Shown piece after piece: positions 12,519-22,487 of a stretch of DNA of 64,000 bases. Position numbers and translations under genes: made by a program. Each line of letters begins with the position of its first letter. The stretch's first letter is position 1. The stretch covers positions 62,001 to 126,000 of the forward strand of contig MU385757.1 of the NCBI GenBank assembly GCA_022497155.1. Direction: 5' to 3'. The notes under the pieces are model-generated. The model saw only the letters and a program-made list of their open reading frames with translations, searched no databases and was not told the origin of the DNA. This DNA comes from Whalleya microplaca. Lineage: Eukaryota; Ascomycota; Sordariomycetes; Xylariales; Xylariaceae.

Positions 12519-13174
12519 TGCGAATAGGGCCAAGTCTGTAAGAATAATGTAGTACAACTCATATACCTCCGATATGGTAAGAAAATCAGACTTTTTTTTA
12601 TATAATCATGAAGCTTCCTTAACTTCATATGACAAATCAGATCGCGTGGAGTTGCGCGCGTAAGGCATGTACAGCACGTGTCCCATTTGCAGAGACAGGT
12701 GGTTCCCAGAATCACTTTGTGTTGAAAACTTGACGCGTAATTACTGTATAGTAAGTAATACGCATTATTTGCGACGATTACGCTATGCTATAAGTTATAA
12801 ATCATGTGTTACGACCATTGTGGTGACTCAGCATAATACTCTGGGCTGTGCTGCCACCTGTACCTATCCCCAAGGAATGTGCTTGTTTGTTTCATAGCTT
12901 CTTGGTCATTCGAGCCCTCACTGCCTCATATCAGGCGGTCGACAGTTATTATAAAAGCTCAATGGAGATAATGAAAAAAAAATATATATATATGGGCTAC
13001 TATGCAATCGTTACATAGGTTGTTACTTAGGCTGGCTCTTAGGACTGAAAATGTGCAGCTGTGCCTCTAGGTTACGATGCGTTCGAGAGAATTACAGAAG
13101 ACTATTTATTTTCTTTTTCAAAAAAGATTTTCCATTTTTTTGTTTTAAAATTATACACACTGGCTATCAACTAT
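12519..13174. other. Spacer upstream of the NmrA-like gene and downstream of the HET gene
   Basis: No gene is seen. It contains runs of A and T around 12976-12991 and 13110-13150, the latter immediately 3' of the HET gene on the minus strand, where a poly(A) region would be expected. Confidence 0.5.
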
Positions 13175-15118
13175 TCATAACATGGCCGCTTGTGAACTAG
13201 AGACGCTCCCATTAACGTCTAGGCTCTGTGTTTTTAGTGGCTTACAGTTTATATCTAAGCGGAGCTTGACTGGAGAGTCCTGCCCACGGAAAATGTTCGC
13301 TGTCATCGCGTATACACCATTTGAGATGCCATCTGATGTTGGGAGCATAGGGAGGTGGATGAAAGGTACCCAATCAATCTCTTTTTCCAGCCTATCAAAG
13401 CTGACCTCGGTGTACCAACTTGGTAGAATTTCCGGAGAACTGCCATTTTCTTCTAGTCCTGGTGGGCATTTCAAGAGCAACTCTATTATCGAGTCTGCGT
13501 CTGTCAAAGCAATCATAGTGGTACCAAGATTCAAGTTGAACTTGACGGCAATGTTTCGGGAGTCGGAAGAACCAGCAAGCAGCAAAATCAGCCAATCGTG
13601 CACGTGAGGGCTCATCCGCATCATGAAATATTGTTTGTAGATACTGAAAAGCTGACAGGGCGGGTAGAGTCCGCTTATACGGTATCCAAGGCTTACAAGA
13701 CTCTGGAATCCGAGAAGTAACATGTCACTGCGTTCGAAGTCGAACTCTTTGTTGAGGTATATAGTTCTCTTTTCGGAATACCGATGAAAATCCAGAGGGA
13801 CCTTCAACGGCTGAGCACCACTAATTCGACTGTATCTTTGATCGTGGTTAGTTGGAGAGGTACAATCCAAGGGGATGGCAATGCAGAATCCGTTGTCTTC
13901 CTTAGGTTGGCAGCTCAACAATGCTAGCACTATGTCAAGCTGAGGATCGATTTTCATCAAAGGTAGGTCAATGAGTAGGCCGGCATTGGTCATCGAGAAA
14001 TGAGCTGAATTAGGTATTCCGGGTATTGGTACCTCATAGAAACCTGGAGCACATCCTATGTATTTCCCAGGTGACTCGGGTAGAAAAGAGCGATCATCGT
14101 CTAAGAGGCCATCGTCAAAGGGCAGGCGCTGGTAACCTGCTGTCAACACACCATGGTAATTTGACTTCTTGATGACCTTCTTTAGTAAGCGATAGAACGC
14201 TGCTTTCCCTTCTCCGTATAATAAGGGCATGTTCACTTCTAGGAGCCCCAGAAGGCAATAAGCTAAGTCTTCCTCCTTTGTGGTGGTCCGTCTTGAAGCC
14301 CACTGCGGCATCGGGAGTTAGTATTTTCTATTTATAGATAGCTTGACAGATGATTGAGAGTTTTGAGGCATATTTCGGATGTCTTGGCTTTCAGACATAC
14401 GTCATTAGGTAATTTCGACATTGAATCGAGATAGAAAGAGGAATTAATGACTGTTAGATACTACTCACAGAAAGTCTTTCCGCGACGTCAGCCCTATGCC
14501 AATCCTTAAGGTCAATCCCAGTTATGTGTTTGATTAAGGTATGAAGGTAGGGTTGTTCATCGTTGGCTTTGCCCGTCTGAGAGGAATAGGCCTTGTAAGG
14601 ATCCCAATGGAAAATATCGGTCCAGGATGAAGTGAAAAACACGAGGCTATTTGGGGCCAGAAGCTCTTGTAGAGTCCACCCACGTGTAAACCACCTACTA
14701 GTTCGGAATGCTCTTTCGATCACCTCCGACTCTGTAGATGCTGGCACATCTTCCAAGTAGATATAACAGACCGCAGAATTTACATACCACTGGTACATCT
14801 ATTTCATAGCTGTTGGCGTTAGCTTATATATATGTAGTTGAGTTCGTAGGTCTCCCTACCTTCGGAGAGTTCGGCGCTGCTTGACTTATCGATGCAACAG
14901 GTATCAATCCAGACATAGCCAAAGTTGTCTTTGGCCGCTTGTCGACACGTGCCTTCTATCTTAGCGTATCCAGGCTTCGATCGATGATCCGGATCTCGAA
15001 GGTCTCGAAATTGAACTTCGTCTTCGCCCCACGTATGCGAGAGGATGGCATACATAGGATATGCGCGTCCAAGGGAAAACTCTTCCAGTTCCCGGGTTTT
15101 CACATTGAGGAGGCGCAT
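13175..15118 (-). pseudogene. HET-domain (heterokaryon incompatibility) protein with an in-frame stop
   Basis: Three exons: 15118-14860, 14809-14469 and 14302-13175. The intron at 14859-14810 has branch site GCTAAC and acceptor CAG; the one at 14468-14303 has donor GTGAGT, branch CTAAC and acceptor CAG. The HET core is plain: YAILSHTWGEDEVQFRDL, GYAKIEGTCRQAAKDNFGYVW, IDTCCIDKSSSAELSE, MYQWYVNSAVCYIYLEDV, RGWTLQELLAP, WASRRTTTKEEDLAYCLLGL. The C-terminal half (about 376 residues) has no recognised domain. HET proteins trigger cell death on non-self recognition. The second exon reads Ala-Met-Lys-stop-Met where the family has a continuous helix; the TAG is at 14799-14801, and no other splice choice restores the frame. 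The gene therefore looks null in this strain, although the rest is uncorrupted, which suggests a recent loss. Confidence 0.75.
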
Positions 15119-15407
15119 AATGAAGAAAAGGTATTGTTCAATGCTCACTTTTTTTTTTTTACGATGAGTCAAAAAGTTGGGATTTTCTAATCTCTGTCAA
15201 AGTGTGGATTGGGTAGCAGGGTAGTTGAGTATTCCGTAGTTGGGTACTTAAAGTTGGGTGGGCAAGTGGGATGAAGGTGTGGAGATATGGCAGTTGACAC
15301 TAGTAGGACTTGTAGGACTCGGCTTACTTGCATGACACTGCAACGTAAAAACAAAAAGACATTGGATCTTTGATTGGTTATGATTACGAACTCGCTTGCC
15401 TCACCAC

Positions 15408-17975
15408 TCACAGCGGCGGCAACTCCTCTCTACAGATGGGGCACTGCAGCCTGAACCGCATCCAGCCCTCCAAGCACGCACTATGGAAGATGTGCCGACA
15501 CGGTGTAACCATATACATGCGCCTAGCGAACACACCCGCTACGCCACCAGCCGTGGGATCATCATCGCCGGCCTTGACGACGGGGACCTCGAGGTCCTCG
15601 CGACAGATGGCGCAATCGATGACATGGATATTGGTGCGCTTGCGGTCGCGGGCGCCATCCTCGCCACCACCACCACCACCACCGCTCTTGACGCGCTCGA
15701 GGGTGGTGGTGGTGGTGGAGGTGGCGGGGCTGCTGGGCGCGGAGACGAGCCCGATGGGCAGGCCGCCGGCCTCGATGTTGTCCTCGCGCAGCACGGGGTG
15801 GTACTCCCAGGCGTCGGGCATCCAGGCAGTGGCCCAGCCGTGGCCGCGCGGCAGCCCGAAGCGCGGGCCGAGCACCGACTGCGCCGCCAGGATCCAGAGC
15901 TGCGTCCACAGCCAGGCGGCGAGCACCGCGAAGGCCGGCCGGTCCGGCTCCGCGAACGCGAAGTTGTTCGGCAGCATGTAGAAGTACGCCACCGGCGCCA
16001 GCCGCAGCACCGACTGCCCGATCACGAACGGCCACGACAGCGCCCGCCGGCAGTTGCGGTACACGTTGCGGTAGATCTGCGGCGTCCACAGGGATAGGTA
16101 CGCGAAGAGCAGCGTGTTGTAGTATGCCGCGCGGATCGTGGGACGCCAGGTCGCGGCGGCGAGGCTGAGGAAGAGGATGCAGATCCCCATGAGTACTAGG
16201 CGTCCGAATATGGTGCTAACGGGCGTCCCGCTGTTTTGGGCGTTTGTCGTAGGCGCTCCCGCAGTGACGGGTGCAGGGAGAGTAGTATTGTTGTTATTGC
16301 TGTTGTTGGTGACCTCGGCAATCTCAGCGTCGATGTCTTGGTCGGACGGTATGATAATAGGGGTAGGCGTTCGCCGAGGATTAGGCGGCTCTGCTGCGGC
16401 GGCAGGGGTTGTTGTTGTTGGCCTCGGTGTAGATGGTACTGCGGAAGTATTTTGCCTTTCCCTTTCTCTTTCTCGTTCTTGTCTCCTCCATTCAGGTTCT
16501 TGTACTTTGTAAATTTCGGCTAGAAAGAATGTTCCTACCGTCATAGAGAGGAAGGATACACATGTAACACCCAGAGATGGGAGCAACGTAGTTGATGCAG
16601 ATAGACTCCATGCCGAAGAACCAGCAAAAACGACCCCGTCAGCAAGCAACATCATGCATCCCGTGTAGAAACTAACGCGACCTAGCGTTGAAGGCGTAGA
16701 AGTCTCCCTCATTTGCATCTTGAGTAATTGAACTTGGCCGAAGATAGCTATGGCGAGGCCCAATAAAAACGTACTGACACTGTAAAGGAAGACCTCTTGT
16801 TTTATACCAAGTAGATGCCTCCCATCAGCTGGCGCATATGCAGGTGGTCCTTTTGACTCAAGGAAGAAGGCACAATCAGGAGAGTATACAACGGCTGACA
16901 TCTGAAGCTGAGGTGTACTTTTATGAGATGTTCCTTGGGGGAAACGAAGCTCATTCTCAACGTCCTGGATGGCTTTGGAAACGCCCTCCGATCCCATAAA
17001 ACTGGACTGTATACTCAAAACGTCATGATCCAAAGGATGAATCTGAACGTAAAGCAAGAACTCGCAGTGTGGACTCGGGTTCCAGGCCTCACCCGGCGCA
17101 TCCAGCGTGGAGGTCCACGGGTCAGTTTGGTCAATGAAGCTATACTTCTCCTTCTTCTGGAGTGCCTTATCTAGGGTTCTGTTCAGCAGCGCCTGACTAG
17201 ATAGGAAGAAGTCTTCTCGGGCAGTAACATGAGGCAAGCCGAAGATACCGGCGAATTTCTCGCTCGTCGTGGTGAAGAGCATCGCTCCCTGCTTCGGCCA
17301 ATGAACCCCATGTAGTTGCATTTCGAAGCTGTTCCCGGAGCCTTTATCATCAATAGTCACAGCCGCCGAGACTTCCCGGGCTTTGACCGAGGTTGCCAAC
17401 AGACTCTTCTGGTCTATTTCCTCGGGCTCCGTGCCCGCGGCTTCGTTATCATCGATCCGCAGCAGCATCTTCCCCTCACCACCCGTGATATTTCTAGACC
17501 AATCAGAATTCCAACCACTCCATGTGACGCCCGGGCTGATCTCACTCAAGTTGTAACTTGAATGGTACCTAGGCGAAGACGTGTTCGTCTTCGCCCACAA
17601 GCCGCGCACCACCCCCGTCGCATTCTGCCAGACAGGTTCGGACGCTTCGGGGATGCCTACGGCATTACGACTCCATTCCTCGCATCGATCCTTAAATCGA
17701 CCGAGATCTTCCCAGACATAGCCATCCTCCTCCCGGAAGCCCGTTAGGTTCAAGTATTTCGGCTCGGTCTCGGGAGGATCATCGACGAGTCGCGGTACGA
17801 AGTCGCCCCATGCTGTGCTATTCAGGATGCCATGCGCATGCCTCTGGCGCGCGATTCGGTTCTTAGCCAAGGCAGGGCCTGCTATAAGGCTGGGGCCTGA
17901 GTCGGGACTGGAGGCAAGCCAGAAGAGCAAGAGGATCAGGAACACGGCACGTATGTTATCTTGCGGCTGAGGCAT
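15408..17975 (-). CDS. dscA: Dsc E3 ubiquitin ligase complex subunit 1 (Tul1/DscA-type RING protein)
   Basis: A single open frame of 855 residues. It begins with a hydrophobic signal (AVFLILLLFWLASSPD) and a long lumenal part containing FREEDGYVWEDL and HGVHWPKQGAM. Several membrane segments follow from about residue 400, with a Pro/Thr-rich loop between them. The protein ends in a C-terminal RING-H2 finger: CAICREDL, then CRHIFHSACLEGWM and CPICREELPPL. This is the architecture of yeast Tul1 and Aspergillus DscA, the catalytic subunit of the Golgi Dsc complex. That complex ubiquitinates membrane proteins and is needed for SREBP cleavage in Aspergillus and fission yeast. The Gly-run before the RING is encoded by a CCA/CAC microsatellite at 15663-15720. 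The GC-rich 3' half gives long accidental open frames on the other strand. Confidence 0.9.
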   Translation of the reverse strand: MPQPQDNIRAVFLILLLFWLASSPDSGPSLIAGPALAKNRIARQRHAHGILNSTAWGDFVPRLVDDPPETEPKYLNLTGFREEDGYVWEDLGRFKDRCEEWSRNAVGIPEASEPVWQNATGVVRGLWAKTNTSSPRYHSSYNLSEISPGVTWSGWNSDWSRNITGGEGKMLLRIDDNEAAGTEPEEIDQKSLLATSVKAREVSAAVTIDDKGSGNSFEMQLHGVHWPKQGAMLFTTTSEKFAGIFGLPHVTAREDFFLSSQALLNRTLDKALQKKEKYSFIDQTDPWTSTLDAPGEAWNPSPHCEFLLYVQIHPLDHDVLSIQSSFMGSEGVSKAIQDVENELRFPQGTSHKSTPQLQMSAVVYSPDCAFFLESKGPPAYAPADGRHLLGIKQEVFLYSVSTFLLGLAIAIFGQVQLLKMQMRETSTPSTLGRVSFYTGCMMLLADGVVFAGSSAWSLSASTTLLPSLGVTCVSFLSMTVGTFFLAEIYKVQEPEWRRQERERERERQNTSAVPSTPRPTTTTPAAAAEPPNPRRTPTPIIIPSDQDIDAEIAEVTNNSNNNNTTLPAPVTAGAPTTNAQNSGTPVSTIFGRLVLMGICILFLSLAAATWRPTIRAAYYNTLLFAYLSLWTPQIYRNVYRNCRRALSWPFVIGQSVLRLAPVAYFYMLPNNFAFAEPDRPAFAVLAAWLWTQLWILAAQSVLGPRFGLPRGHGWATAWMPDAWEYHPVLREDNIEAGGLPIGLVSAPSSPATSTTTTTLERVKSGGGGGGGEDGARDRKRTNIHVIDCAICREDLEVPVVKAGDDDPTAGGVAGVFARRMYMVTPCRHIFHSACLEGWMRFRLQCPICREELPPL

Positions 17976-18470
17976 AGCAGTATTCCCTTTCCATGGTGTT
18001 TATCGCCTTTGCAAATTCATCGACTTTCGTACGTAATCAACTCAAAACAAACTCTACTATGACTTCGAAATAGGAAAATCAACTCGGCGCTGGTCGCTTA
18101 TTATTAGGTATGAGAGTGTAATCAGCAGGTGACAATTAGGTAGCTGTCATCCTGTCGCATACTCCGGGCGGATCCGTACTTAGGAGAGCTTTAATGACGG
18201 TCCAAAGCACGGACCATATTGGGCTTCGCCATTCTTTGTATTGCATGTTGGCCACTACGGACTTCGACTTGTGCATACAAGGCCACATCCTCATAGTCGC
18301 ATAATTCCAAACCAAACACCCCCGAGCTTCTAGAACATCTGAACTCACTAAGCAGGACTCGACACTTCGCGCGACACACAAATTGCCATCCGACGTGTAG
18401 AGGACAGACGCATCCACTATCGACCCCTGCTCACAAGCGCAAACGCAATACGCAATACTGCCTCATCGCA
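17976..18470. promoter_or_regulatory. Divergent promoter region between dsc1 and the HSBP1-like gene
   Basis: A 495-bp gap between two genes transcribed away from each other (17975 minus, 18471 plus). No gene is seen in it. It presumably carries both promoters, but no specific factor site was recognised. Confidence 0.5.
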
Positions 18471-18826
18471 ATGGCTTCTAAGAAGGCCGAGCCGGCCAAC
18501 CAGGAAGCAACCAACGTAAATGGCCTCCTCTCTGGAACCTCGATGCGCGCCCGCTAACGGAGTACAGGGCGCCGATGAACTGACCGTCGTGGTGGAGGAG
18601 CTGCTCAATTCGCTGTCTAACAAGTTTACGAGCGTATCGAGTGAGATATTTGCAAAGAGTATGTGTTACATCACCGAATTACGGTATCTTCGCTTCCTCA
18701 TCACGTGCAAGTACTGATTCAATGATATATGTAGTGGACGAGATGTCGCGACGCTTAGACAACCTCGAGGCCGCTCTCCAGGCCAACGAAGAGAACAATG
18801 CCGCTTCCGCGTCTAAACCGCAATAG
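18471..18826 (+). CDS. Heat shock factor-binding protein 1 (HSBP1)-like small coiled-coil protein
   Basis: Three exons: 18471-18515, 18568-18658 and 18735-18826, giving 75 residues. The introns have donors GTAAAT and GTATGT and acceptors CAG and TAG; the first contains GCTAAC. The protein is MASKKAEPANQEATN joined to GADELTVVVEELLNSL, SNKFTSVSSEIFAKMDEMS and RRLDNLEAALQ, with a short polar tail. This matches the HSBP1 family pattern (xELTxVVxxLLxxxxxKFxxxSxxIxxRMDEMxxRIDxLE), a trimeric coiled coil that binds the heptad repeats of heat-shock factor in animals. The splice joints were chosen because they restore KMDEM exactly. Its role in fungi is poorly known. It lies 211 bp from the PDI stop codon and converges with it. 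Confidence 0.85.
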
Positions 18827-19037
18827 CCAATAGATAGATCACGGGAACATTAGGGTCATAGCATGGCGTTAGGGAGTTCACAGCAGATATATAAAGAGGG
18901 TTGATCTGGGACGGATGGACGGTATGCTTGCTATTTTGCACCAAAACATGATGGTAATGCGCCTTTTGACGCATACATACAAATCGATTTGTTCTTCATT
19001 ACAGTATCCCACCTCCACTACTCCTTGTTGGGGGAGT

Positions 19038-20216
19038 TTACAGCTCGTCCTTACCGGTGACCTCCTCCGCAGCCTGCTGCACGAATTGCTTCAAGATGTT
19101 GGTCTTGCTCTGTAGCTCGTCCAACTTAGCGGGAGCCAAACCTCCCTTCTTAATGATGCCGTCCAGACGCGCCGACTCCTTCGCCACATAGCCCTCGTTC
19201 TGCGACAGCTTGTCAAACACCCTCACGTAGTACTGGGCGTACTTGTATTGCGCGTCCTCGGCCAGACCCTCGACGGCCTTCTTTGTCTCGGCCGCGAGGT
19301 CAGCCAGCTTCCCGGTGCCGGAGGCGTACTTGATGGCAATTTGGTTTAGCACGTCAATGGTGCCAGCAATCGCATCGAGACCGCCACCAGCGACACGGTG
19401 GGTGCCAGCCTTCTCGTTGAGGAAGGTGACGAAGTCCTGCTCGCTTCGGCCGCCGTTGTAGGCCTCGCCCTCGGTCGTACCCTTGGGGAAGAACTTGATG
19501 GTCGGGTAGGAAGAGACGCCCTGGTCGCTAGCAGTCTTTTTGCTGTTCTCGGCCTCGGCGTCGACCTTGGCGATGACAACGTTCGGCTCGAGGGCGAAGT
19601 CCTCAGCCAAAGTTTCCCAAATAGGAGCCAGGTTCTTGCAGTCTGTTGACGGTTAGGTTAGCATACTTGATAGAATCCCACCACGGTTTAAATGGGGTCA
19701 CTTACGGCCGCACCACGGGGCGGTGAATGCAACCAGTACATCCTTGTCACCTCCAATGGTCTCCTTGAATGAGCTGTCTGTCAACATGTCCACCTGGCTG
19801 GGCAACTCGAGCTTCTTCTTGCCCTTGACGCCCGTCTTCTCCGTGATGAATTTTGTTAAGCTCTCTAGATCACGGCCACCATTGTAGTCGGTCGGCGTGT
19901 CGCTCTTGCCATCGAACCACTTCAGCGTAGGGAACCCCTGGACGCCGAACTTCTGGCCCAATGCCCTCTCGGCATCGGCGTCTACCTTGGCGATCTGGAC
20001 ATCCTTAGATTTGGAGAAGGCCTGGGCTAATTCCTCGTACACGGGCGCGAGGTTCTTGCAGTGCCCGCACCAGGGGGCGAAGAATTCGACCAGCGTAGGC
20101 TTGCCGGACTTCAGGACGACGTCGTCGAAGTTTGTGGGAATGAGGTCGAGGACAGCGGATTTCGCTGCCACGGCGGCCGCTAAGCCGGAGAGCACGAAGC
20201 TCTTGAGAAGAACCAT
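19038..20216 (-). CDS. tigA: ER protein disulfide isomerase with two thioredoxin domains and KDEL (TigA/Erp38 type)
   Basis: Two exons, 20216-19706 and 19642-19038, encode 371 residues; donor GTAAGT and acceptor CAACAG split the His codon of the second active site. A signal peptide (MVLLKSFVLSGLAAAVAA) is followed by thioredoxin domain a with WCGHC (Cys 50 and 53) and domain a' with WCGHC (Cys 169 and 172). A C-terminal alpha-helical ERp29c/D-type domain follows, and the protein ends in KDEL for ER retrieval. This is the layout of Aspergillus TigA and plant and Dictyostelium PDI-D. It forms and shuffles disulfides in secretory proteins. It shares a 555-bp divergent intergenic region with the S29 gene. 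Confidence 0.95.
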
Positions 20217-20771
20217 TGTTCCTTTCTGGGGCGTATAATTATGGCAAGGCCTGCACGAAGAGGTAGATTACAGTCAGAAAAACCAAGCACAATGATGGGA
20301 GGAGTGGAAGGATTGGCGTATGACCAGGGGCAAAAAAGGCAAAAAAGGCAAAAAAGGGCCAATATATTTACTTTGTTGTTATGTAAGAAGTCACACCAGT
20401 AATTGGATGCTTTGAAATGCAAGCTTGAAGATGCCACTTTGCATTCTGTTGGAGGGAGGTACATCATAGCTTTCTTATCGATAACAAAGAAGCACGTACC
20501 CGTTAGTGGTACCTAGATACATACGTCGCACGGTCCAACAATGAACGCCTCAATCTGTACTTAGGTACTTGTATACTTCGGTACTTGAAGGCCGCTAATT
20601 CTTCGGAGCTTAAACTGCAGCCCTGACGAGAGCGGACCACCCACAATTTTACAACTTCCCAAAAAATCACATCGCGAACTTTTTTCCTCACCAAGCCAGC
20701 CTCCACTCTTCCAGCAACCCAAACCACTCCCATATTCGTGACAGCTTCATCGCCAACACACAACCGCAAAT
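20217..20771. promoter_or_regulatory. Shared divergent promoter region of PDI and ribosomal protein S29
   Basis: The 555 bp lie between start codons pointing in opposite directions. A tandem run of a 9-bp unit (gcaaaaaag, three copies, 20330-20357) sits about 115-140 bp upstream of the PDI start codon. No unfolded-protein-response element could be assigned with confidence. Confidence 0.5.
20330..20357. repeat. 9-bp tandem repeat (gcaaaaaag)x3 in the PDI promoter
   Basis: Three adjacent copies of gcaaaaaag with a trailing partial copy. On the PDI coding strand it reads as a pyrimidine-rich tract (ctttttTgcc type), which is common in strong fungal promoters. Confidence 0.8.
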
Positions 20772-21088
20772 ATGTCTCACGAATCCGTCTGGAACTCGCG
20801 CCCGCGAACATACGGCAAGGGCTCTCGGTCCTGGTACGTCTTTGGATTGGGAGGAACCTCGAGATTGATGGGAGTATCGGTCTGCTAATGCGATGTGCTG
20901 ACCTATAGCCGAGTCTGCACCCACAAGGCCGGTCTGATCCGCAAGTACGGCCTCAACATCTGCCGTCAATGCTTCCGAGAGAAGTCCGCCGACATTGGCT
21001 TTGTCAAGGTACGAAAAGGAGTAGAGGAGGAGATGGAATGTATGGCGATGAGAGACAACAAGACTAACGACTCATCTAGCACCGATAA
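20772..21088 (+). CDS. rps29: 40S ribosomal protein S29 (uS14)
   Basis: Three exons, 20772-20833, 20909-21008 and 21080-21088, encode 56 residues, the usual length of eukaryotic S29. The last exon holds only the final two codons (His, Arg) and the stop. The protein reads [42 protein letters not shown] and [14 protein letters not shown]. The four zinc-binding cysteines are residues 21, 24, 39 and 42. It is a component of the small ribosomal subunit head near the decoding region. The start is fixed by the conserved MSHESVW N-terminus. It is divergent from the PDI gene. Confidence 0.95.
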
Positions 21089-22487
21089 ACGCCCCCAAAA
21101 TGTCACTTCCCCCCACCGTCACGATTTCTCTCGTCAGGCATCATCGACACGATTGCGGAAATGGAGTTGTCGGTTTTTGATCGGGAAACATGGTTGCGCA
21201 TCTGCCTAACTAATGCATCGGTTCGGGCTTCCGTGGAGAGGTTATGAGCGAGGGAGCTCTTCCATTTCACATCTAGACAGCTAGATCTCCGCGGCAATGC
21301 TTACGAGTACTCAACGATTGTGATTTCACCAACGACCACATGACCATTTGTGACGATTATTGCACGATTTCCCGCGAATATTGTGAAGAAAGTAGCTCTA
21401 TGGCCCCCATCTCCAGGAGTCGATTGGCTACTTGCTATTTATAACCCGGAGTTCCCAAGCAGAGCAATAAGTGTTGTGACGTTCAGTATCTTGGGGAAAT
21501 TACCCGCCATCTCGGGGTTTCTACAGGTGCAAAGTCTGGGTTGAGCTCATTGGGTAAAGTGTTTTGACCGGGGCAGCAATGAGAGCCATACAGCTGAATT
21601 CGCAGTTTCATTTTCTTCTTTTCTGGCGGTCCGGGTCACCTTGCCATTCTCCTCCGTGCTGAGATATCTGCTGGATGCCATTTCGTCAGCAGCAATTGAC
21701 AGATCCTTCGAGTCAACTAGTCAACATCAGGTGTCGACTTATCTCTAGGTAAGGCTTGCTGAATACTCCGGTTCCGTCTGACTATGAATAATGGACCGTT
21801 AGCTCTGAATATGTGTCTATTCTCGGAAGCCATCATGTTTCTATTTATTCTTTGCTTTCTCTAGTTCTTCGTACGCAGCAATCAGGCGGTTCTATAATTG
21901 TGTGAATTTAGTAGTTCACTAACGGCCTAGCGTTAAACTCATACCCAATGACACCCTCCTTCGACGACTACGTTTACTATGTATGCGTATGCAATTGCCC
22001 TTATGTATGTGCTTCCTACTGACATGGCGAGTCATGTACGCGTACGTTTTGCAGGTTGATGCCGGTTACGGTAACACTCGGCCGTTTCCCATGCTTGCCG
22101 TATCCGGTAATATATATCCCGGTTGATCCACCGCGTATACCACCCAGATGCTCTAACCTGCATATCTACGGCACCTGTCATTATATAACTGATCGTATAA
22201 GCAGCCGCTAATCTGACCCCGAGGTATTGCGTGCAGCATTGCCTCGGCAGAAGGAGTCGAACCCTAGCTCGGGGGCAGTTTGAAATAAAGCCGGTCGAAA
22301 CTCTATGGCAACGTGCAATGCAGGTAGGTTCTCGGACCTGACATTATTTCCGGGCTGCCGATCCGACCTGAGAGATATACTTATACGTCCCCACGTCGCG
22401 GCAGTGCCGGCTAGAAAGGCGGGATGGCCTCTGCTAGTTAAACCCACTCAGAACGGGAGTATATACGATAGACGGATCTTATAGACT
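21089..22487. other. Spacer between S29 and the NRPS-like gene
   Basis: No gene is recognised in these 1.4 kb. The 3' part (about 22200-22450) is GC-richer and precedes the NRPS-like start codon, so it probably holds its promoter and 5' UTR. Confidence 0.5.

Noticed and set aside
15396..16097. Long plus-strand frame (233 codons, Gly/Arg-rich) opposite the dscA gene
   Set aside because: It lies antisense to the well-supported RING ligase, and its low-complexity sequence comes from GC-rich codons and a CCA/CAC repeat.
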